Position numbers and translations under genes: made by a program | Source of the DNA: Thermomicrobiales bacterium | Lineage (GTDB): Bacteria; Chloroflexota; Chloroflexia; Thermomicrobiales; UBA6265 | NCBI GenBank assembly: GCA_023957115.1 | Contig: JAMLHN010000003.1 | Location: 126,927-190,926, forward strand | Direction of reading: 5' to 3' | DNA length: 64,000 nt | Notes under the pieces: generated by a model | Told to the model about the DNA's origin: nothing | The model's input: the letters and a program-made list of their open reading frames with translations, nothing else | Database searches by the model: none | Part shown: positions 16,255 to 24,390 of the stretch, in pieces | Layout: every line of letters begins with the position of its first letter | Position numbering within the stretch: the stretch's first letter is position 1

Positions 16255-16746
16255 ATGCCCGAAGCGTGTGACGATCCTTCGGCGCTTACGGATGAAGATC
16301 GACGGAGCCGGCCGAACAAGCTGCTGGCGAGGGACTATGTTGCTGCCGTCGAAGGTGAGGTCATCGAGCGACGATGTGTGATTCCATCAGATCTGCAGGT
16401 AATCATTGGCGTTGCAAGCGCAGTCGTACGGGTGAGCGCCAGTGTTGATCGCAAGCAACGGCGGAAGCATCCTGAAGATCTCGATCGGTATGAACGGCTG
16501 ACAGAGGAGCTGAGTCGATGGGAATGTGCGCGTAAGCAAATTCCGGAGGAGGGTCGTGGTTCGCCGCTTCCGAGATGGCAGATAGTCTGGAGCGTCGAAG
16601 CGGAGGGCGACAGCTGGCCTATGTTGGCCGTGCTTGAGCTTCGCCAAGATGGTGGTCTCGCTCTAAGGAGCGTGCACCGGCGTCAAAAAGCCTGGCACAA
16701 TGAGTTTATGAGACGTTCGGATACCGTACGACGGGGTGAGGGGTGA
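16255..16746 (+). CDS. Hypothetical protein with atypical codon use
   Basis: The 163-residue frame starts 6 bp after the permease stop but has no clear Shine-Dalgarno. The central part is charged (RKQRRKHPEDLDRYERLTEELSRWECARKQIPEEGRG), and the C-terminal half reads like a folded domain (PRWQIVWSVEAEGDSWPMLAVLELRQDGGLALRSVHRRQKAW, quoted in parts). Third positions are visibly less G/C-rich than in neighbouring genes. It may be a recently acquired gene or a chance frame. No family is recognised. The last bases form one arm of the structured element that follows. Confidence 0.45.
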   Translation: MPEACDDPSALTDEDRRSRPNKLLARDYVAAVEGEVIERRCVIPSDLQVIIGVASAVVRVSASVDRKQRRKHPEDLDRYERLTEELSRWECARKQIPEEGRGSPLPRWQIVWSVEAEGDSWPMLAVLELRQDGGLALRSVHRRQKAWHNEFMRRSDTVRRGEG

Positions 16747-16827
16747 CCCTTGCTCGGATCGCAACTCCGAGCTGTCCGCAAAGGGTATGGGAAGCCATTC
16801 TCCCACCACAAGGGTCAGTCCCTCGCC
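16735..16827. other. Three-way-junction RNA-like element
   Basis: GACCCTTG (16745-16752) pairs perfectly with CAAGGGTC (16809-16816). The stem extends outward through GGTGAGGG (16735-16742) against CCCTCGCC (16820-16827), with one G-U and a small bulge. Inside are two hairpins: CTCGGA/TCCGAG (16753-16758/16766-16771) with a 7-nt loop, and TGGGA/TCCCA (16788-16792/16801-16805). The strand is undecided. It lies 115 bp upstream of an oxidoreductase gene. I see no match to a known riboswitch. Confidence 0.5.
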
Positions 16828-16942
16828 CATAATTATAGCAAGCAAGTTCGCTGGGTGGATCATTTCGGAGCGGAACGCGTTCGATCCGAATATGATGACG
16901 CGCATCGAGAGTTGGCTAAGATCGACCTGAGGAAGGACCGTC

Positions 16943-17902
16943 ATGACAGATTCCAACACGTCTCCCGCCCCCCTCGGACGCTGGCCCGAAACCACCCGCC
17001 CGATGGGTATTGGCGTCATGTTGCCGCTGCTCGACGGTGGCGCGTTCGGCGGACAGCCCCGGTTCAAGGACATTCTGGAAATGTCGCAAACCGTCGAAGC
17101 GTGCGGGTTCGACAGTGTCTGGATGCCCGATCATTTCATTTTCCGGCATGAAGCCAACAACCGAACCCCGCAGGGGATCTGGGAGGCCTTCACCACGATT
17201 GCCGCGGTGGCGGCACAGGTGCCGCGTGTCTCGATCGGCGTTCTGGTGACCTGTCTTGGTTGGCGCAACCCCGGTATCGTCGCCAAGATGGCCGAGAACA
17301 TCGACGAAATCAGCGAGGGACGGTTCATTCTCGGGATCGGCGCCGGATGGCATCAACCAGAGTACGAGATGTTCCATCTCCCCTGGGACCACCGGTTCGG
17401 GCGATTCAAGGACAGCATCTCGATCATCAATCCGCTGCTGCGGACTGGGCGGGCCGACTACGAAGGCGAGTTCTTTTCCGCAACCGAGGCATTGAACCTG
17501 CCCGGTGGACCACGCCGGGCCGAAGGGGGCCCGCCGATTCTGGTCGGCACCAACGGTCCCAAGACGATGCGCCTGGCGGCACAGTTCGCGGATGCCTGGA
17601 ACTCGGATTGGCATCACGATCCGTCGACGGTGCTTCCACGTCTGCAGGCCCTCGACGAAGCCTGCGAGGAGGTCGGACGCGATCCGAACACGATGGTTCG
17701 CACCTCCGGCAGCAATGTCGCGCTGCCTGGTTATCTCGGCCGGCGTCCCAACCCGATCGAAGGCACCAACGAACAGATCGCGGAGCAGATTGCCGCGTTT
17801 CGAGCTATTGGTCTGCGCCATTGGGTTGCCGGACTCGATCCGTGCAATCCAGCCAAGATCGAAGAGTTCGCCAAGGTCATCGAGATTCTGGACCGGTCTT
17901 GA
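16943..17902 (+). CDS. LLM class F420-dependent oxidoreductase
   Basis: This 319-residue luciferase-like fold protein has MGIGVMLPLLDGGAFGG near the N-terminus, the cofactor-region motif SVWMPDHFIF, then VSIGVLVTCLGWRNPGIVAKMAENIDEISEGRFILGIGAGW (quoted in parts) and GGPPILVGTNGPKTM. These are features of F420-dependent reductases of Actinobacteria and Chloroflexi. AGGAAGGA precedes the ATG. It has a paralog 100 bp downstream and a four-copy heptad array directly after its stop. Substrate unknown. Confidence 0.9.
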   Translation: MTDSNTSPAPLGRWPETTRPMGIGVMLPLLDGGAFGGQPRFKDILEMSQTVEACGFDSVWMPDHFIFRHEANNRTPQGIWEAFTTIAAVAAQVPRVSIGVLVTCLGWRNPGIVAKMAENIDEISEGRFILGIGAGWHQPEYEMFHLPWDHRFGRFKDSISIINPLLRTGRADYEGEFFSATEALNLPGGPRRAEGGPPILVGTNGPKTMRLAAQFADAWNSDWHHDPSTVLPRLQALDEACEEVGRDPNTMVRTSGSNVALPGYLGRRPNPIEGTNEQIAEQIAAFRAIGLRHWVAGLDPCNPAKIEEFAKVIEILDRS

Positions 17903-17907
17903 GACGA

Positions 17908-17935
17908 GCACGCAGCACGCGGCAGGCAGCACGCA
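17908..17935 (+). repeat. Heptad array of GCACGCA units
   Basis: Four tandem units, GCACGCA GCACGCG GCAGGCA GCACGCA, begin 5 bp after the stop codon of the LLM gene. Confidence 0.65.
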
Positions 17936-18003
17936 GAACCAGTAGGTAGTTCTCATGTACCAGCGAATCACACCGGACTCCGGACACTGGAAAGAGGCAC
18001 GGA

Positions 18004-18927
18004 ATGGGTAAACGCCCGTTGAAAATCGGCATCATGCTTCCCGAGTCGGAACGAGAAATGGCAGGCGAAACCGGTGGCTGGAACGACCAGCTCGCCATGA
18101 CGCTCAAGACTGAGGAACTGGGATTCGATTCGGTCTGGTTCTGTGACCACCTGCTGATGAAAGTCCCGGGTCACGAACCCCAGGGGGCGTGGGAGGCATG
18201 GTCGATGCTGGCGGCATTGGCGGCCCGCACCTCGCGGGTGGAGCTGGGTCCGTTCGTTTCCTGTACCGGCTATCGCAATCCGGCCCTGACTGCCAAGATC
18301 GCCGAAACGGTCGATGAGATCAGCAACGGACGGTTGATCCTGGGGATCGGCTCAGGCTGGGCGGAACCCGAATACGAAGCCTTTGGCTTCCCCTTCGATC
18401 ACCGCGCCAGTCGCTTCGAGGAAGCGCTCGCGATCATCACCTCGCTCATTCGCACCGGCCACGTCGATTTCGACGGCACGTACTACAGCGCCAGGGATTG
18501 CGAGCTGCGCCCGCGCGGTCCGCGTCCGGACGGAATGCCGATCATGGTCGGCACCTTCAGCGGCGAGCGGATGATGAAACTGACCGCACAGCATGCCGAT
18601 CATTGGAACGTCTGGGCCGCGGTCTCGGGAAATCGCGCCGAAACGACCAAACCGCTGATGGAAAAGATGGACACCATCTGCGCATCCGTCGGACGCGACC
18701 CGAAAACGCTCGAGCGGAGCGCCGCGGTGCTGGTCGATTTCGACGGCGCCTACGGGCGTCCCGGGCAGAACGTACCGTCGCTGGCCGGGACACCGCAGGA
18801 GATCGCCGACGAGTGTCTGCGCTATGCCGAGATCGGCGTCGGGCATATCCAGTTCTATCCTGACCCATGCACGGTCGAAGGGATCGAGCAACTGGCGCCG
18901 GTGCTGGACATCCTCGACCGTGGATAG
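18004..18927 (+). CDS. LLM class F420-dependent oxidoreductase
   Basis: This 307-residue protein is paralogous to the gene at 16943. It begins KRPLKIGIMLPESEREM, then DSVWFCDHLLMKVPG, LGPFVSCTGYRNPALTAKIAETVDEISNGRLILGIGSGW (quoted in parts) and GMPIMVGTFSGERMMKL. GGAAAGAGGCACGGA precedes the ATG. Position and similarity suggest a tandem duplication followed by specialisation. F420 use is inferred from the family. Confidence 0.9.
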   Translation: MGKRPLKIGIMLPESEREMAGETGGWNDQLAMTLKTEELGFDSVWFCDHLLMKVPGHEPQGAWEAWSMLAALAARTSRVELGPFVSCTGYRNPALTAKIAETVDEISNGRLILGIGSGWAEPEYEAFGFPFDHRASRFEEALAIITSLIRTGHVDFDGTYYSARDCELRPRGPRPDGMPIMVGTFSGERMMKLTAQHADHWNVWAAVSGNRAETTKPLMEKMDTICASVGRDPKTLERSAAVLVDFDGAYGRPGQNVPSLAGTPQEIADECLRYAEIGVGHIQFYPDPCTVEGIEQLAPVLDILDRG

Positions 18928-18942
18928 CGTGGTCGCATCGAG

Positions 18943-19200
18943 ATGGCTCGCGCGACGCGGCGATTGGTGCTGAAGCGGGATAACTATCGATGCACCCATT
19001 GTGGCGCGATCGAGGATCTGGAAGTCCACCATATCGTGCCGCGGAGCGCACATGGCAGTAACGCTCCCACCAACCTGACAACGCTCTGCTCGGCCTGTCA
19101 TGCGCAGCTTCATCTGGCGGATCAGCGTGCCGGTTCTGAACCAGCGTCTACGAGCGGACGATCCGATAGCGAAGATGAGTGTAGCCGGGAGACTGCGTGA
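18943..19200 (+). CDS. Small HNH endonuclease domain protein
   Basis: This 85-residue protein is a minimal HNH unit. CTHC (17-20) and CSAC (49-52) form the zinc knuckles, VHHIVPRS supplies the catalytic His pair, and NLTTLC the central Asn. The tail from residue 60 is Ser/Glu-rich and probably disordered. It starts 15 bp after the LLM gene. Its last 53 bases overlap the end of the convergent reductase gene. Such stand-alone HNH proteins occur widely; nothing nearby indicates a restriction or homing system. Confidence 0.8.
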   Translation: MARATRRLVLKRDNYRCTHCGAIEDLEVHHIVPRSAHGSNAPTNLTTLCSACHAQLHLADQRAGSEPASTSGRSDSEDECSRETA

Positions 19201-19702
19201 GCTCCACGATTTCGAGCTCGACCGGCGGACGGCCTGTTTGGCCGAACATTGGTAGACCGTCACCCAGAAGCACGGCGCGAATGTCCATATGCAGCTCGTC
19301 GATCAGTCCCGCCGTGAGGCACTGACCGATCGTCTCTGGACCGCCCACGACGGTCACGTCGAGTTCTCCGGCAGCCTGCTTGGCCAGGGCGATGGTCTCC
19401 TCGATCGTGCTCGTGACGAACGTAACCGACAGGCGATCGTTTTGCCCGAGGGCGGGTTCGGCTGGCTCGGAATGGGTCAGGACGAAAATTGGCGCCTGAA
19501 GCTCATAACCGGTGAAGTCTCCATTACTCATGTCGTAGGACCGCCGGCCCATGACAACGGCTCCGGTCGTTTGGATCGCGTCCTGCACCGCATCGGATTC
19601 CGCCAGGGCTTCGAAATCTGGATAGAGCAACGCCAGACTCCCATCCCGGTCAGCAACGAACCCATCCAGCGACATCACCATTCCCGCTATCACACGTCCC
19701 AT
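19148..19702 (-). CDS. Dihydrofolate reductase family protein (RibD C-terminal-like)
   Basis: This 184-residue protein has the fold signatures GMVMSLDGFVADRDG at 7-21, TTGAVVMGRRSYDM near 45-58 and VVGGPETIGQCLTAGLIDELHMDIRAVLLGDGLPMF near the C-terminus. These are typical of the DHFR/RibD-C superfamily that reduces pterin-like or lactone substrates with NADPH. GAGGGGA precedes the ATG. These stand-alone proteins are usually not folate enzymes. It is tail-to-tail with the HNH gene, overlapping by 53 bp. Confidence 0.88.
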   Translation of the reverse strand: MGRVIAGMVMSLDGFVADRDGSLALLYPDFEALAESDAVQDAIQTTGAVVMGRRSYDMSNGDFTGYELQAPIFVLTHSEPAEPALGQNDRLSVTFVTSTIEETIALAKQAAGELDVTVVGGPETIGQCLTAGLIDELHMDIRAVLLGDGLPMFGQTGRPPVELEIVELTQSPGYTHLRYRIVRS

Positions 19703-19798
19703 TTACATATTCCCCTCACTCTTCGATCAGAATCTGTCATTCACCGATAGTCGGCTGGGATAGGGTCGAATCGACGGATTCGGAGCCAATGGGACTGG

Positions 19799-20299
19799 TC
19801 AACCTCCCGATCCACGTTCCTCGTCATGGCGCGTCCAGAGAAGCGCGAGCCAATCCGGAATTTCCGCATCCGGCCGCATCTCGTCGCGAGGGTAATACCC
19901 CTTGATGTCGACGATTGGCGTTCCGTCCCAGGCATCGATACCGGTGACGATGAGTCGACTCCCCTCCCTGCGGAGCAACCGGGGGTAGGACAATCCGATC
20001 GGGTTGGGCCGTTTCGGCGTGCGGGTCGAGAAAAACCCGACCGGCACCAATCCGGAGGCATCCTCGGCCTGGCGGGGCTCGCCGGCCGTGCGGCGTCGCT
20101 GCGCCCGGTCGAGATAGAAGACCACGACCAGATGACTGAACTGCTCGATCCCGATCAGCCCGTCTTCCCAGCGTTCGTCGATCTCCAGAATCGATTCCTG
20201 CCATGGATCGAAGAACTCATCGCGGGCGGTCTCTCCGGTTCCCGGCCGCAGAATGGTGCCGATCGACTGGACGCGGAACCATCGCGATTGTCTGGTCAT
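19799..20299 (-). CDS. trmO: tRNA (N6-threonylcarbamoyladenosine-N6)-methyltransferase
   Basis: This 166-residue TsaA/VirR-like beta-barrel protein methylates t6A37 of some tRNAs with SAM (established for E. coli TrmO). Motifs: FRVQSIGTI at the N-terminus, GLIGIEQFSHLVVVFYLDRA, GFFSTRTPKRPNPIGLSYPRLL and the closing DAWDGTPIVDIKGYYP. I chose ATG 20299 (MTRQSRWF) with GGGAG upstream, because residues before it are not conserved. Confidence 0.9.
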   Translation of the reverse strand: MTRQSRWFRVQSIGTILRPGTGETARDEFFDPWQESILEIDERWEDGLIGIEQFSHLVVVFYLDRAQRRRTAGEPRQAEDASGLVPVGFFSTRTPKRPNPIGLSYPRLLRREGSRLIVTGIDAWDGTPIVDIKGYYPRDEMRPDAEIPDWLALLWTRHDEERGSGG

Positions 20300-20454
20300 C
20301 CTGACTCCCTTGCTTGCTGTTTCAGTCGGCCCTTGTTCTCGAATCAAAGCATGACATCTTGGTGGGAAGTGACGTGCGGCGACGGCTCAAGTTCAGCCAT
20401 TGTGCGAGAATCCACAGCATCCGAATCATTTCGTCGTCACCAGGGGGCAACATC

Positions 20455-21843
20455 ATGACCGTCGTCGGAGCCGGAGCGCAGATCGATAAGAGCAGAATTG
20501 CCGAGCTGACAGCCAAAGAAGAGAAGCGGTTGAACGATTCGACCACTGGTTCGGGCAAGATGTACGAGCGCGCGAAGAAGACCATGGCCGGTGGCGTTCC
20601 GTCGTCCTATCAGGTCCGAGACCCTTGGCCGATCTATCTCGAAGAGGGCAAGGGCTCGAAAGTCTGGGATGTCGACGGCAACGAACGCATCGACTATCAC
20701 AATGGATTCGGCTCGATGGTCCAGGGACACGCACACCCGGCCATCGTCAAAGCGGTCGCCGACCGAGTTGCGCGCGGTACCCACTTCGCTGCCCCGATGG
20801 AAGACTCGATTGTCGTCAGCGAGGCGCTGGCCGACCGCTTCGGGCTTCCGCTCTGGCGCTATGTGAACTCCGGTACCGAAGCGACGATGGACGCCATTCG
20901 CATCGCGCGGGCGTACACCGGCCGCGATACGGTCATGAAGATCCTCGGGTCGTATCACGGGCATCACGACTATGCGATGGTCTGTATCGGTGTTCCCTAC
21001 GACGATATCGGCGATCGGGACGATATTCCGTCGTTGCCCTACGGAGCGGGTATCCCGAAAGCCGTCAGCGATATGACCGTTGCGGTGCCGTTTAACGATG
21101 CCGCCGCTATGGAGCGACGGATCGAGCGCCTGGCGGAGGAGGGCCGGCTGCCGGCCTGCGTCATCATGGAAGCCGCCATGATGAATCTGGGCGTGATCCT
21201 GCCCGAGCCGGGGTACCTCGAAGCGGTGCGCGAGATCACCCGCAAGTACGGCATCGTCTGGATCGTCGACGAGGTCAAGACGGGGCTGACGGTCGCCCCC
21301 GGCGGCGCAACCGAAAAGTTCGGACTCTCGCCCGATATGGTCACCCTGGCCAAGGCGCTTGGTGGCGGACTTCCCTGCGGCGGCATCGGCGCAACCGAAG
21401 AGGTGATGGAGGTTGTGCTGGACGGTTCGGTCTATCAGGTCGGAACCTATAACGGCAATCCGCTGACCATGGCGGCCGCCCGGGCCAGTATCGAGAATGT
21501 TCTGACCGATGACGCCTACGCTCATCTCAACATGCTCAACGATCGGCTGATGAATGGGTGCAGTGCGGTGCTGGAGAAATACAACTTGCCCGGGTACACG
21601 GTTGGGATCAGCTCGAAGGGGTGTGTGACCTTCTCCGAAAAGAAGATCACCGACTACGAGTCGTTCATGGAAAACCAGCGTGGCGATCTGGCCGATCTGG
21701 CCTGGCTCTATGCCATGAACCGCGAGATCTTCATGACCCCGGGTCGCGAGGAAGAGTGGACACTTTCGGTCCAGCACTCAGTCGAAGACGCGGAGAAGTA
21801 CATCGCCATGTTCGAGGAGATGGCGCACGACCTGACGGCGTAG
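20455..21843 (+). CDS. Class III aminotransferase, glutamate-1-semialdehyde aminomutase-like
   Basis: This 462-residue PLP enzyme has the GSA-type entry RAKKTMAGGVPSSYQVRDPWPIYLEEGKGSKVWDVDGNERIDYHNGFGSM (quoted in parts), the NSGTEATMDAIRIARAYTGRD phosphate site, GSYHGHHDY, and DEVKTGLT with the PLP-ring Asp. The Schiff-base lysine is in VTLAKALGGGLPCGGIGA. ATG 20455 follows AGGGGGC. There are no tetrapyrrole genes nearby and the extended N-terminus differs from HemL, so a substrate other than GSA is likely. Confidence 0.9.
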   Translation: MTVVGAGAQIDKSRIAELTAKEEKRLNDSTTGSGKMYERAKKTMAGGVPSSYQVRDPWPIYLEEGKGSKVWDVDGNERIDYHNGFGSMVQGHAHPAIVKAVADRVARGTHFAAPMEDSIVVSEALADRFGLPLWRYVNSGTEATMDAIRIARAYTGRDTVMKILGSYHGHHDYAMVCIGVPYDDIGDRDDIPSLPYGAGIPKAVSDMTVAVPFNDAAAMERRIERLAEEGRLPACVIMEAAMMNLGVILPEPGYLEAVREITRKYGIVWIVDEVKTGLTVAPGGATEKFGLSPDMVTLAKALGGGLPCGGIGATEEVMEVVLDGSVYQVGTYNGNPLTMAAARASIENVLTDDAYAHLNMLNDRLMNGCSAVLEKYNLPGYTVGISSKGCVTFSEKKITDYESFMENQRGDLADLAWLYAMNREIFMTPGREEEWTLSVQHSVEDAEKYIAMFEEMAHDLTA

Positions 21844-21923
21844 CGGACAGGCGCTCGGTTCTGGAGTGTACTGGGGCTGAGGCCGGAGCAGACTCCGCCG
21901 GCACAGGGCAGGCGGCTACCATC

Positions 21924-21990
21924 GCTCCGGGCTCCGGGCTCCGGGCTCCGGGCTCCGGGCTCCGGGCTCCGGGCTCCGGGCTCCGGGCTC
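21924..21990. repeat. Perfect heptad array, nine GCTCCGG units
   Basis: Nine identical copies of GCTCCGG (21924-21986) plus a four-base partial copy run into the stop codon of the minus-strand DUF5996 gene (21989-21991). The array fills the end of the spacer between two convergent genes. In the sense of the DUF5996 gene the unit reads CCCGGAG. Identical copies imply recent expansion. Confidence 0.95.
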
Positions 21991-22912
21991 ACCGAATGTC
22001 GTGCTGTTCGAGCTGGTCGAGATCCCAATTCGCCAGCCCGGCGCCGGCGCGATAGGTCGATTCGAAAAAACTGAGCAGCGCGGCGTCCGGATCGTCTTCG
22101 GAACGCAGGTCATCGTAGAGGTAGATGAACTCGCCGAAGGTCTTGTCCCAATGGGCGGCCGCAGGCTCGATGTGTGCGTTGTCGAGTCCCTTGGGTGAGG
22201 GAAAGGTGTACGCGTAGAACGCGGCTTTGCCAAGCTTCGATCCAGACGCCGAGACATTTCCGGGCCAGAAACCGCAGGAGATATTTTCCTGATTCTCCGC
22301 CAACTGATAGAAGCGCGGACCTGCGGGCGGCGTGACGTTGCGACCGCTAAAGCGTGTCGCGTTGAGATCGAAGCTCCCCCAGTAGAAAAGGATCGGACTG
22401 CTCTTCCCAGTAAAGGGGGAGCGATAGCGTTGGAGTACCGGACTGATCGAAGCCATCACGCGAAACCAGCGAATGACCGCATCCGGATCGTAGCTGGCAT
22501 GAATGGTGTCTTTGGCGAAGGGAATCGGGTCGGGCACTTCCGCGGGTGCGGCCAGCTTGATCGGCGCGACGCCGAAGAGGGCAACGGTGCGTTGGTACTC
22601 TTCGAAGAAATCTGCGACCGAACGCGGATAGAGCGAAATGCTTCGCGTCAATCCGGAGCTTGCGCGCATCGTGAGGACATGCTCCAGGAAGTCGAAATCG
22701 ATCGCCAGGAGACCTTCCGCCGATTCCATCTGCCCCGAGGTCAACCCCACCGGGGTGAGCTGGAATCCGATCTCCCACCACTGATTGAGAAACGGGCAAT
22801 TGGCCAGCTTCGTCTTCCCAACGATCTGCGTCCACATATGAACGGTTTCGAGGGTATCGGCCCATTGATCGTAGTCGAGCTCGGGCCAGCGTTCTTCGGT
22901 TGCGACAGCCAT
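21989..22912 (-). CDS. DUF5996 family protein
   Basis: This 307-residue protein starts at ATG 22912 (MAVATEERWPELDYDQWADTLE). Conserved stretches of the family are visible: TVHMWTQIVGKTKLA, NQWWEIGFQLT, EVPDPIPFAKDTIHASYDPDAV, SSPILFYWGSFDLNATRFSGR and ISCGFWPG. The biochemical role of DUF5996 is unknown. It starts 4 bp after a UBP zinc-finger gene, so the two are probably co-translated. Its stop codon is at the edge of the nine-copy heptad array. Confidence 0.92.
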   Translation of the reverse strand: MAVATEERWPELDYDQWADTLETVHMWTQIVGKTKLANCPFLNQWWEIGFQLTPVGLTSGQMESAEGLLAIDFDFLEHVLTMRASSGLTRSISLYPRSVADFFEEYQRTVALFGVAPIKLAAPAEVPDPIPFAKDTIHASYDPDAVIRWFRVMASISPVLQRYRSPFTGKSSPILFYWGSFDLNATRFSGRNVTPPAGPRFYQLAENQENISCGFWPGNVSASGSKLGKAAFYAYTFPSPKGLDNAHIEPAAAHWDKTFGEFIYLYDDLRSEDDPDAALLSFFESTYRAGAGLANWDLDQLEQHDIR

Positions 22913-22916
22913 TGGA

Positions 22917-23195
22917 TCAGCTCCCCGCCGGTTCCATGGCGATCTGATCGACATAGCACCACAGCCAGTCTTCCCCTGGTTCGAACGACTGGATGATCGG
23001 GTGATTGGTGGCATGGAAATGCTTGGTGGCGTGCTTGTTGGGGGACGAATCGCAGCAGCCAACATGACCGCAGATCTTGCAGAGGCGAAGATGCACCCAC
23101 CGGTCGCCGGTCTTCAGGCATTCCTCACAGCCGTTGGGGGTACGTGGCGCGACGTCCCGAATCTGGTCGAGATGCGAGCATTGGGCTTCGGTCAT
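22917..23195 (-). CDS. UBP-type zinc finger protein
   Basis: This 92-residue protein has the ZnF-UBP pattern: C6-H8, CEEC near 23-26, LCKICGHVGCCDSSPNKHATKHFHATNHPIIQSFEPGEDWLWCYVD (quoted in parts). In eukaryotes this finger binds the ubiquitin C-terminus; the bacterial stand-alone form has no established ligand. It begins a two-gene unit with the DUF5996 gene. Start ATG 23195 follows AAGGAG. The rlmN gene lies 26 bp upstream on the same strand. Confidence 0.9.
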   Translation of the reverse strand: MTEAQCSHLDQIRDVAPRTPNGCEECLKTGDRWVHLRLCKICGHVGCCDSSPNKHATKHFHATNHPIIQSFEPGEDWLWCYVDQIAMEPAGS

Positions 23196-23221
23196 GACCG
23201 GCTCCTTTTCGATTGGGCGCG

Positions 23222-24313
23222 CTACTGGAACTTGGCGCGAAGCTGGCCGCAGGCGGCCGCAATCTCGACGCCGCGGGAATAGCGCACCGTGGTTGGAATC
23301 CCGCGAGCTTCGAGGACGGCGGCAAAGCGGTCGATATCGGCGGTTTCGGGCCGCTCGTAGGGCAGCACGTCGACCGGGTTCAGCGGAATGATGTTGACAT
23401 GGCAGAGCATCCCGCTGAGCAGATCGGCCAGCTCTTCCGCCACCTCATCACTATCGTTGATTCCCTTCATCAACGCATATTCGAACGAGATGCGCCGTCC
23501 GGTACGCTCGATGTAGGCGCGTGCGGTTGCCATCAGCTGATCGATGGAGAACCGGTCATTGATCGGGACGAGTTGGCTACGCAGCTCGTCGTTTGGCGCA
23601 TGGAGCGAGATCGCCAGATTGACTTGATACGGTTCGGCGGCCAGCCTTTCGATACCAGGCAGGATTCCTGAGGTCGAAACGGTAATTCGGCGGGCGCCGA
23701 AGTTCATACCGTGTTTGTCATTGAGGATGCCGATGAACTTGATCGTCTCGCGATAGTTGTGGAACGGTTCACCCATCCCCATCATGACCAGATTCGTCAG
23801 CGGCCGGCCGTGCTCGTGCGCCAGGCGGGCGGCATTGACTGCCTGTACCACCATCTCCCCGGCGGTCAGATTGCGTTGCAACCCGCCCAGGCCGGTTGCG
23901 CAAAAGGCACATCCGACCGCGCAGCCGACCTGACAGGAGACACAGACCGTGGCGCGGTCCGGATAGAACATGAGGACGGTTTCGACCAACTGTCCATCAT
24001 GCGTGTTATAGAGAAACTTGACGGTTTCCCCGTCGTCGGTTTCGAGCGCATGCACCTGCGTCAGCGCGTCCATCGGCAGGCTCTCGGCCAGCGAAACGCG
24101 GAGCTCCGCCGGCAGATTCGACATCTGCTCGTATCCTGTGACCAGCTTCTGGTAGGTCCAGTCGTAGATCTGGGCCGCTCGGAATGGCTGCTGACCGAGG
24201 TCGACCAAACGCGCCCGCAGCTCCTCGAAGCCCAGGTCGAACAACGTCGTCCGCGTGGCGCGACGCCCGCGGGAAGGCATGATGCGTACATTGGTGTCGA
24301 GTGTTTCGGTCAT
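23222..24313 (-). CDS. rlmN: Dual-specificity RNA methyltransferase RlmN
   Basis: This 363-residue radical SAM enzyme methylates C2 of A2503 of 23S rRNA and A37 of tRNAs. The radical SAM cluster motif is CAVGCAFC, the mechanistic cysteine near the C-terminus lies in VEIAAACGQL, and GMGEP plus SLHAPNDELRSQLVPIN are family signatures. ATG 24313 (MTETLDTNVRI) is the best start; upstream in-frame residues are not RlmN-like. It is divergent from nudC over 77 bp. Confidence 0.95.
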   Translation of the reverse strand: MTETLDTNVRIMPSRGRRATRTTLFDLGFEELRARLVDLGQQPFRAAQIYDWTYQKLVTGYEQMSNLPAELRVSLAESLPMDALTQVHALETDDGETVKFLYNTHDGQLVETVLMFYPDRATVCVSCQVGCAVGCAFCATGLGGLQRNLTAGEMVVQAVNAARLAHEHGRPLTNLVMMGMGEPFHNYRETIKFIGILNDKHGMNFGARRITVSTSGILPGIERLAAEPYQVNLAISLHAPNDELRSQLVPINDRFSIDQLMATARAYIERTGRRISFEYALMKGINDSDEVAEELADLLSGMLCHVNIIPLNPVDVLPYERPETADIDRFAAVLEARGIPTTVRYSRGVEIAAACGQLRAKFQ

Positions 24314-24390
24314 GATTGCGCTGTTCTGTACGGAGAGCGGCCGATGGCGGACAGAATCGAATGTCGTGCCAAGTATAGGAGCAACGGCCC

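Noticed and set aside
16840..16890. T-box-like GGGTGGA segment upstream of the LLM gene
   Set aside because: The T-box core AGGGTGGNACCGCG is not present and there is no aminoacyl-tRNA or amino acid gene downstream.
20437..21777. 446-residue open frame antisense to the class III aminotransferase
   Set aside because: It mirrors the codon pattern of the real gene, is full of His/Arg/Gly/Asp without domain character, and lies wholly inside a clear PLP enzyme gene.
21924..21990. Possible CRISPR or coding repeat
   Set aside because: Units are 7 bp with no spacers and no cas genes nearby; the length is not kept in a multiple of three.
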